DNA of 58,797 nt from NCBI GenBank assembly GCA_964605795.1, contig CAZSDZ010000014.1, positions 1 through 58,797 of the forward strand, read 5' to 3'. The position numbers and the translations under genes were made by a program. Source of the stretch: JAFGOM01 sp964605795 (lineage in GTDB: Archaea > Halobacteriota > Methanomicrobia > Methanomicrobiales > Methanospirillaceae). Positions 53,465 to 58,797 of the stretch are shown here, piece after piece. How positions within the stretch are numbered: the stretch's first letter is position 1; the number at the start of each line of letters is the position of its first letter. The notes beneath the pieces were generated by a model that saw only the letters and a list, made by a program, of their open reading frames with translations, had not been told where the DNA came from and ran no database searches.

Positions 53465-53578
53465 TCTTCGCGCCCTGCCCATACCAAAGCATCTTTTCAG
53501 CAGGGAGGATGGTATTTTTTTTTCTCCTTCTGTTCTCTTTGGAAGTGTTTTTCAAAGAGATCCGATCTTTTGTACCTG

Positions 53579-54181
53579 ATGGATGATATCATACGAGATA
53601 CAGATCAGGCAAAGACATCCCGGGCTGTTGGAAAAAATATCGTGATGTGTGCCGGTATCTTTCTCACCTTCTTTGTCATTGGCTTTGTAGCGTCAGGAGC
53701 AGATCCATCCCTTGGAAATGAACTACTGGAACTGTTCCGGGAGATGGTAGCCTCCCAGATACTGACCGATTCACCGCCCCTGCTTGCTGCCCAGATCTTT
53801 GTGAATAATCTTGAGATATGTATTATCCTCTTTATCGGTGGGGTGACAGTAGGTATACTCACCCTGCTTATCCTTGCGGTAAACGGGGTCACCATAGGAG
53901 CCATTCTTGAGGTTATCGGACGCGAGGAAGGGACTACCATGGTTCTTGCTGCAATCATTCCCCATGGTGTCTTTGAACTGCCGGCCGTGTTTGCATCGGC
54001 AGGCTTAGGGTTCTTACTTGGGCGGGCAGTGCTTGATGAATGGCAGCATGATGGCGATGCTGCCCGCAGAGCGTACCCCCTCGGCAGGTTGTTCCTTCTG
54101 TATGTAGTGCCGTTTATTGCCGTGGCAGCGTGTATCGAGGCTTTTATCACGCCAGCAGTCATACAGATGCTGACATTATAG
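53579..54181 (+). CDS. SpoIIM-related membrane protein
   Basis: 200 aa with about five membrane segments. IFVNNLEICIILFIGGVTVGILTLLILAVNGVTIGAIL near residue 80 and AAIIPHGVFELPAVFASAGLGFLLGRAVL near 125 are the family core (N-N and H-G-x-x-E-x-x-A) of stage II sporulation protein M homologues, which in archaea are membrane proteins of unknown role. A TTG at 53570 would add three residues; the ATG at 53579 is chosen. The last segment is rich in Ala/Ile. Confidence 0.87.
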   Translation: MDDIIRDTDQAKTSRAVGKNIVMCAGIFLTFFVIGFVASGADPSLGNELLELFREMVASQILTDSPPLLAAQIFVNNLEICIILFIGGVTVGILTLLILAVNGVTIGAILEVIGREEGTTMVLAAIIPHGVFELPAVFASAGLGFLLGRAVLDEWQHDGDAARRAYPLGRLFLLYVVPFIAVAACIEAFITPAVIQMLTL

Positions 54182-54305
54182 CGATCTACAGATATTCCGT
54201 GTGGGTTTCATCGGAAGCGACGGGTTGGGTTTTGATTCGATAAACCCTTACCCTGCTTCTCCTGCACCGGGATACCAGTAACAGGATAACTGCCCAGGAG
54301 AGTAT

Positions 54306-55742
54306 ATGGAAGAAGATACAGGTTCCCTCCCACAAAAGGATGCATTTTCTGAATGGTATAACGAGATTTTATGGCGTGCCGATATCATGGATGTGCGCTA
54401 CCCGGTCAAGGGACTGTATGTCTGGTACCCGTACGGATTTGGTATCAGAAAACGGGTGTACGGGATCTTACGGGAACTTCTTGACCGGGATCACGAAGAG
54501 ACCCTGTTTCCCCTGCTTATCCCTGAGAACGAGTTCATGAAGGAGGCAGAACATATCAAGGGGTTCGAGGAGGAGGTATACTGGGTAACCCATGGCGGCA
54601 CGACCCCGCTTGATGTGAAACTTGCACTCCGTCCGACAAGTGAGACGGCTATCTACCCGATGTATGCCCTCTGGATTCGATCCCATGCGGATCTGCCGAT
54701 AAAACTGTACCAGATCGTCAATACCTTCCGGTACGAGACCAAGCATACCCGTCCGCTTATCCGGCTGCGGGAGATAACCTCGTTTAAAGAGGCGCATACC
54801 GTCCATGCGACCTGGGAAGAGGCTGAAGAACAGGTTCGAGAGGCACTGGCGCGGTACCGGGAATTTTACGATCTGCTCTGCATTCCGGTCCTTATCTCAC
54901 GGCGTCCGGACTGGGACAAGTTCCCGGGGGCTGATTATACGATGGCTGTTGATACCATCATGCCGGACGGGAAGACGCTCCAGATAGGAACCGTCCATCA
55001 CCTCGGGGATCACTTCTCAAAAACCTTCTCGATGACCTACGAGGATGCGAAAGGAGAGCAGCAGTTCTGTTACCAGACCTGTTACGGGATATCTGAACGA
55101 AGCATCGCTGCGCTCATCTCGATGCACGGGGATGATGCGGGTCTTTTTATTCCGCCAGCGGTCGCCCCGGTCCAGATAATCATCATACCGATTGTTGTTA
55201 AGAAGCGGACCGACGAGGTGATGGCTGCGGTTGCAGCGCTCGAGGAAGAACTCCGGTGTGCCGGGTACCGAACCAAGATCGATAACCGGGACATGCGGCC
55301 AGGGGCGAAGTATTACTACTGGGAGATGCGGGGTGTGCCGGTACGGATAGAGCTTGGTCCCCGGGATCTGGATGCCGGTACGGTGACCGTGGTTACCCGG
55401 AGAGGTGAGAAGAGCCAGGTGATGCGATCAGATCTCAACACAAGCCTTGCGGCTATTATCGAAGGGATACATGAGGATCTGCAAAGAAAGGCTGCAGAGC
55501 ATATCAGAAACCATCTCTTCTTTGTGGATGATGTTTCCAATCTGCCCGATGCAGTTGGTTGTGGTGTTGCCGCGGTCTTCTGGTGCGGTGACCGGGCCTG
55601 TGCAGACCGGATTGAAGAGATGACGTCTGCGAGCGTTCTTGGGACCGATGTCAGGTATGAAGGTATCGTAATACAAGAGGGACCCTGCATCATCTGCGGT
55701 AAACCGCACTCCGTGGTCACGCTGGTCGGGCGGTCGTATTGA
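54306..55742 (+). CDS. proS: Prolyl-tRNA synthetase, archaeal/eukaryotic type
   Basis: 478 aa class II enzyme that loads proline on tRNA. It starts FSEWYNEILWRADIMDVRYPVKG; motif 2 is FRYETKHTRPLIRLREITSFKEAHT near 145; motif 3 is near 265. The anticodon-binding domain, about 285-380, contains IPIVVKKRTDEVMAAVAALEEELR. The C-terminal zinc-binding-like domain carries VFWCGDRACADRIEE and CIICGKP and ends in the conserved Tyr (RSY). The length is normal. A decayed second copy of its 3' part lies at 57645-58199, beyond the abiE pair. Its start has GGAG-type sequence about 7 bases upstream. Confidence 0.97.
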   Translation: MEEDTGSLPQKDAFSEWYNEILWRADIMDVRYPVKGLYVWYPYGFGIRKRVYGILRELLDRDHEETLFPLLIPENEFMKEAEHIKGFEEEVYWVTHGGTTPLDVKLALRPTSETAIYPMYALWIRSHADLPIKLYQIVNTFRYETKHTRPLIRLREITSFKEAHTVHATWEEAEEQVREALARYREFYDLLCIPVLISRRPDWDKFPGADYTMAVDTIMPDGKTLQIGTVHHLGDHFSKTFSMTYEDAKGEQQFCYQTCYGISERSIAALISMHGDDAGLFIPPAVAPVQIIIIPIVVKKRTDEVMAAVAALEEELRCAGYRTKIDNRDMRPGAKYYYWEMRGVPVRIELGPRDLDAGTVTVVTRRGEKSQVMRSDLNTSLAAIIEGIHEDLQRKAAEHIRNHLFFVDDVSNLPDAVGCGVAAVFWCGDRACADRIEEMTSASVLGTDVRYEGIVIQEGPCIICGKPHSVVTLVGRSY

Positions 55743-55984
55743 GGGTACCTTTTCAGGCGTATTCTGGTATTAATGCCCTGCCACCGTAGCCCTTATTCGT
55801 TTCGATATCCTTCTCCGTCCTGATCCGAGACGAAATAATTTTTCTTTTTGTATACGATACAATGCATAATTCCCGATAAGGCGAACCGGGACAGAAATGC
55901 AGAGGAAGAATATGCATTCCTGTTTAAAACTTTATTCTTCTGATGAATTTATCTGGTTGTCAATGATTGTTTCTTTAGAAGATT

Positions 55985-56012
55985 TTTTAATGATAATATA
56001 CTATAATAGTAT
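55985..56012 (+). promoter_or_regulatory. AT-rich promoter of the abiE pair
   Basis: TTTTTAATGATAATATACTATAATAGTA has a TATA-like core at about 55992-56005, roughly 20 bases before the TTG start of abiEi. No ribosome site lies between, and an in-frame TAG occurs two codons upstream of TTG. A leaderless transcript is therefore likely. Confidence 0.45.
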
Positions 56013-56015
56013 TAT

Positions 56016-56807
56016 TTGAAGAAAAAGATCTATCTCACACCGAGTGAACAAAACATCTTCTCCGTCCTCTCATCACGTCATACTATTGATATCGGTGAAT
56101 TGCAAGGGATTTTCCCGGAGATATCTCCCCTCTCTCTTAACAAAACGCTATCTTCTCTTGCAAAAAAAGGGTACCTTTACAGGATCCAGAAAGGAGTGTA
56201 TATTCTATCACGTTCCCCTTCACAAACCCCTGAGATATATGATCCTATGCAGGTGGCACTCACCATCTGCTCAGGATATATCGGTTTTTTATCAGCTCTC
56301 CGGGTTTATGAGCTTATCACGTACGAACCTTTTACGGTCTTTGTTATCACAAAAAAACGGTCAAAAATTATAACTGTCGGTGAATATACCCTCCAATGTG
56401 TTGCAATGGGGAAACGGTGTACCGATATGTGGTATTACAAGGGGGTTTATGTATCCACGCTGGAGAAAACGTTCTTTGACTGCTTTTACAAGCCACAGCA
56501 CGCAGGAGGTTACGCAGTTATCACTTCTGCATTATACCAGGTCTCCTCTTTTGACTGGAACTTGTTCTGTTCCTATTTTTCAAACGAATCTTTTTCTCTC
56601 TTCCAGAGGACCGGATATATCCTGGAGAGTCTGAATAACCACACCGGGATTATTCCGGATACGGTAATTTCCTATTTCAGGCAGTATATCAAGAATAATG
56701 CCCGACTAATACCCTCCGGACCGGGATCAGGAACATATATCCCATCGTGGAAGATCATTGATAATATCGGAGCAGAGCAGATTTTTTCCTGGTGGACTCA
56801 TGGCTGA
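56016..56807 (+). CDS. abiEi: AbiEi-type antitoxin / transcriptional regulator
   Basis: 263 aa. The start, at a TTG codon and closed upstream by an in-frame stop, gives KKKIYLTPSEQNIFSVLSSR, then a winged-helix domain (about 10-65), LNKTLSSLAKKGYLYRIQKGVYIL. A larger C-terminal domain (about 75-263) contains ICSGYIGFLSALRVYELITYEPFTVFVITKKR and VYVSTLEKTFFDCFYKPQHAGGYAVI, which match the AbiEi family. AbiEi represses its own operon and neutralises the toxin of this type IV system. It overlaps abiEii by 8 bases. The pair is AT-rich, unlike its neighbours. Confidence 0.88.
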   Translation: MKKKIYLTPSEQNIFSVLSSRHTIDIGELQGIFPEISPLSLNKTLSSLAKKGYLYRIQKGVYILSRSPSQTPEIYDPMQVALTICSGYIGFLSALRVYELITYEPFTVFVITKKRSKIITVGEYTLQCVAMGKRCTDMWYYKGVYVSTLEKTFFDCFYKPQHAGGYAVITSALYQVSSFDWNLFCSYFSNESFSLFQRTGYILESLNNHTGIIPDTVISYFRQYIKNNARLIPSGPGSGTYIPSWKIIDNIGAEQIFSWWTHG

Positions 56808-57594
56808 TCTGACATTGTTGCGCCATCTTGCAGCAAAAACCGGGCTCGGACTTAAATATCTCTCAAAAGATGAGAAGATATCTGTTCTGCTTTGTGATAT
56901 CAGGACACGATTTTCAGATGTGGTCATGAAAGGCGGCACTGCCATTAACCGGGCATACCTGGCAAAGTCAGGAGTCAGTCGGTTTTCTGAAGATATTTTT
57001 CTCGATGTGATTTCTAAAGATACTCTTCCGGAAACGATATCGTCCATCACTGACAGGATGAGTATGATTCAGAATTTCGAGGTGACGGGGCCGCATATTT
57101 TACATAGAAAGTTGCGTTTTGACTGTCATTATACCAATGAATTCGGAGACCTGGATCGGATTATGGTTGAATTTTACCTCTCCGGCACTCAGGCAGTAAA
57201 AAAACATGATGTCCTGATCGCTTCTCCCTTTATCGAGACATACCCGACAATTTTTACGATTTATTCACTCGAGGATCTGCTGGCACGAAAACTTTTTGCA
57301 CTCTATAACCGGGGTGAAGGGAAGGATATCTATGATCTCTTCTACATCCTTACCGAAAGGATCGATTACCAATTATTCTTCCAGTCGCTCTCATACATGG
57401 CAGACTACTACCAGACTCCTCTTGAAACGTTTCCTATCGATCTTGTAGAGCGGGTACAGAGACTTAAAGCAAACGCATTCTACATTGGCAATGCAACCAA
57501 TCATTTTATCCCCCGCCAGAGAAGACCGGACTGGACGATTTTTATTGATACTCTCATCCGTAACCTTCTGTGCCTCTTTGAAAAGAAACCATAA
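56800..57594 (+). CDS. abiEii: AbiEii-type nucleotidyltransferase toxin
   Basis: 264 aa. The ATG at 56800 follows GGTGG by 4 bases and overlaps the antitoxin stop; a frame open 14 codons further upstream is rejected. The polymerase-beta-fold motifs are FSDVVMKGGTAINRAYL (G-G-T/S), RFSEDIFLDVIS (acidic motif, with five rather than the usual one or two residues between the Asp), YSLEDLLARKLFALYNRGEGKDIYDLFYIL (Lys and Asp). AbiEii-like enzymes add nucleotides, in mycobacterial relatives to tRNA ends, and stop growth or phage infection. The altered acidic motif makes retained activity uncertain. Confidence 0.88.
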   Translation: MADLTLLRHLAAKTGLGLKYLSKDEKISVLLCDIRTRFSDVVMKGGTAINRAYLAKSGVSRFSEDIFLDVISKDTLPETISSITDRMSMIQNFEVTGPHILHRKLRFDCHYTNEFGDLDRIMVEFYLSGTQAVKKHDVLIASPFIETYPTIFTIYSLEDLLARKLFALYNRGEGKDIYDLFYILTERIDYQLFFQSLSYMADYYQTPLETFPIDLVERVQRLKANAFYIGNATNHFIPRQRRPDWTIFIDTLIRNLLCLFEKKP

Positions 57595-57644
57595 AAGGGC
57601 GATGTAAGATAGCATACTTCGATAGTAAATCAGGGCAGAGTATC

Positions 57645-58199
57645 GCATCGCTGTTTCTGATGCTACGGGGATGACGGGTTCTTATTCCGGAGGTCGAAAC
57701 ACCGATCCAGATCGTCATCTTCCCGATTGTTTTCAGGAAGCGAACCGGCGTGATGCTAGCTGCGGTTGCAGTTCTCGAGGAAGAACTCCAGTGTGCGGGA
57801 TACCGGGTCAGGACAGACAACTGGGATATGCAGCCCGGGGCGAGTCTTAACTCGGGAGATGCGGGATGTGCCGGTGGATAGATCTTGGCCCCTGGGATCT
57901 GGATGCCGGTACGGTGACCGTGGTTACCCGGAGAGGAGAGAAGAGCTAGGTGATGCGAACGGAACTTTTCACCAGCCTTGCGGTAATTGTTCAAGGAATA
58001 AACGGGGACCTGCAAAAAAGGCTGCAGATCATATCAAAGACCATCTCACCATTTTTATAAACGATGGTTCTCCTATGCCCGATGCGGCTGGTTCAAGTTT
58101 TCTGCGGTCTTTTCATGCGGTGACCGGAGTTGTGCAGACCGGATTGAAGAGATAACGTCTGCGAGCGTTCTCGGGAACGATGTTTGTTACGAAGGTATC
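57645..58199 (+). pseudogene. Decayed copy of the 3' part of proS
   Basis: 555 bases aligning with 55102-55667 of proS. A block of 43 identical bases occurs at 57894-57936 and 55363-55405, and shorter identities run along the rest, for example GAGGAAGAACTCCA and GACGGATTGAAGAGAT-like stretches. It is broken: a 2-base deletion in the segment matching GAKYYYWEM shifts the frame, TAG occurs at GGATAG and again where the intact gene has a Gln codon (GAGCTAGG), and a TAA appears near 58138. The first half of proS is missing. It begins about 50 bases after abiEii and ends sharply at a hairpin (58200). This is a fossil, not a gene. Confidence 0.9.
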
Positions 58200-58240
58200 C
58201 TAGATTCCCGCCGATTCATAACGAGTCGGCGGGAATCTAG
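58200..58240. repeat. 15-bp perfect inverted repeat at the end of the proS pseudogene
   Basis: CTAGATTCCCGCCGA (58200-58214) pairs perfectly with TCGGCGGGAATCTAG (58226-58240) across an 11-base loop. It begins exactly where the similarity to proS stops, so it marks the join between the fossil and the following sequence. It could be a transcription terminator, an element end or a recombination scar. Confidence 0.6.
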
Positions 58241-58275
58241 GTTTTAACAATGGAAGTGTATATTCCGATCAGATC

Positions 58276-58349
58276 TGAACAGTAAGTCCGGCAAAATTGA
58301 ACAGTGTGTCCGCTAAAACTGAACACCCTTTCCGCTAATTTTGAACAGT
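58276..58349 (+). repeat. Left array of 22-bp repeats, probable insertion-element end
   Basis: Three units in tandem without spacers at 58276, 58298 and 58320, each 22 bases, starting TGAACA and with TCCG near the middle, then a partial fourth at 58342. Consensus TGAACA-N2-N3-TCCG-[CG]-[TC]AAAA. The inverted form of the same unit recurs at the right edge. Multiple repeats at both ends are typical of IS21-like elements; this assignment is inference. Confidence 0.6.
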
Positions 58350-58421
58350 CTCATACTTATACTCTAATAAATTTTAATTCAGAAATCATAACCTCTTTTA
58401 ACCATCTTTACAGGTTCATAT

Positions 58422-58503
58422 GGGGGCTGCCGCCCCCAAACCCCTGCATTATGAATATTCCTCCCCCTAAAGGGGTCGTCGCGACGCCTCGTCGGGTCGC
58501 GAC
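58422..58503. repeat. GC-rich hairpin cluster inside the probable element
   Basis: Three hairpins in about 80 bases: GGGGGC-TGCC-GCCCCC (58422-58437), CCCCT-AA-AGGGG (58464-58475), and two copies of the 8-base palindrome GTCGCGAC (58478-58485 and 58496-58503) that can pair with each other. The flanking DNA is AT-rich. Confidence 0.6.
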
Positions 58504-58698
58504 TAGGCAAGGATGTTTATTGGTTTCATGTAAATCCCATATTATTCTTTAATCTTATCTAGATTAACAATCCAGAGGCTCTTATCTGTTTATAGCAGTA
58601 TAAATCTCCTCATTTAGGTTGAATTAAATTCCGCTTAATTTGCAGATTTTCACCCACCTGGAAAACTATAGATTTTATTTTTCATTGTGAATTAAAAC

Positions 58699-58797
58699 TG
58701 TTCAATACCAGCGGAAGAGGTGTTCAATTTTACCGGACACACTGTTCAACATTAACGGAAAGAGTGCTTAGGATCAAACGGACAGGGTGTTCAATTT
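58699..58797 (-). repeat. Right array of 22-bp repeats, inverted relative to the left array
   Basis: Units read TGTTCA-N-ATTTTA-CCGGACACAC in the plus direction, at 58699, 58721 and 58743, then a diverged unit at 58765 (TGCTTA, 23 bases) and the start of another at 58788. They are the reverse complements of the left units. Spacing is exactly 22 bases in the conserved units. Confidence 0.6.

Larger units (their letters stand above)
58241..58797. mobile_element. Probable transposase-less element or element end reaching the window edge
   Basis: The stretch carries the left repeat array, a GC-rich centre with hairpins, and the inverted right array, with no open frame of note. About 520 bases lie between the outer repeats. 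This fits a deleted (MITE-like) element, or two neighbouring element ends. The window stops before the outer end of the right array, so the exact boundaries and any target duplication are not visible. Confidence 0.5.

Noticed and set aside
55897..56019. Short 40-codon frame ending in the TTG start of abiEi
   Set aside because: It lacks a ribosome site and family features and covers the AT-rich promoter; a leader peptide cannot be excluded but is not supported.
57554..58155. Open frames on both strands (57554-58015 minus, 57766-58155 plus) after abiEii
   Set aside because: They run through the decayed proS copy in wrong or broken frames; the sequence similarity to proS explains the region.
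58276..58797. CRISPR array
   Set aside because: The 22-bp units are contiguous without spacers, are inverted between the two groups, and no cas gene is in the window.

Overview
The window is archaeal and looks like a Methanomicrobiales methanogen close to Methanospirillum. The domain call is firm because it carries eIF2-alpha, ribosomal proteins L44e and S27e, Nop10, the small subunit of the archaeal/eukaryotic primase with a GINS protein, an archaeal-type prolyl-tRNA synthetase, sn-glycerol-1-phosphate dehydrogenase and a geranylgeranyl reductase for archaeal lipids. The order-level call is inference from protein families (DUF3821 surface protein, PKD and NosD-type secreted proteins, HPS-RraA fusion, aryl-CoA ligase/ACT operon). 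I saw no rRNA gene, tRNA gene or CRISPR array.

Layout. 1-6.7 kb: an acyl-CoA synthetase cut by the left edge, an iron-sulfur flavoprotein, an MscS-like membrane protein, and an operon of two phenylacetate-CoA ligases plus a two-ACT-domain protein ending in a clear hairpin/T-run terminator. 6.8-12.8 kb: a pRiA4b ORF-3-like protein, then branched-chain amino acid synthesis, with cimA-ilvB-ilvN on the minus strand diverging from ilvC; the shared promoter region has repeated GTGCAC-type sites. 12.8-18.6 kb: MsrA, an RNase HI-like protein, a radical SAM protein, a PiT phosphate transporter with its DUF47 partner, a DUF3821 surface protein and a nitroreductase. 18.6-31.8 kb: mainly envelope and extracellular functions: a TPR protein, a TlpA-like thioredoxin, a subtilase with a dockerin-like tail, the HPS-RraA fusion, an UppP-like phosphatase with an AglD-like membrane protein, a very large papain-like protease with PKD domains and a beta helix, a rhodanese lipoprotein and a Yip1-like protein.

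31.8-43.1 kb: threonine synthase, a nitrilase-family amidase, DUF1805, a CopA-type P-ATPase, an SRAP protein, a site-2 protease, RNase HII, a TrkA-type NAD-binding protein, and a geranylgeranyl reductase preceded by an overlapping 57-aa ferredoxin. 43.4-52.3 kb: information processing on the minus strand (L44e, S27e, eIF2-alpha, Nop10 and a PAC2 protein in one tight operon with a PHP protein; UPF0058, Elp3, PriS and GINS in another), then UPF0179 and G1P dehydrogenase. 52.6-55.7 kb: DUF63, a SpoIIM-like protein and proS.

55.7-58.8 kb is the accessory part. An abiEi/abiEii toxin-antitoxin pair lies between intact proS and a decayed second copy of the proS 3' end. Beyond that come a 15-bp perfect hairpin, two inverted arrays of 22-bp repeats resembling the ends of an insertion element, and a palindrome-rich GC patch. 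This junction is the most unusual structure in the window. Small genes found by reading the sequence directly are the ferredoxin (42963-43136) and nop10 (45235-45384).
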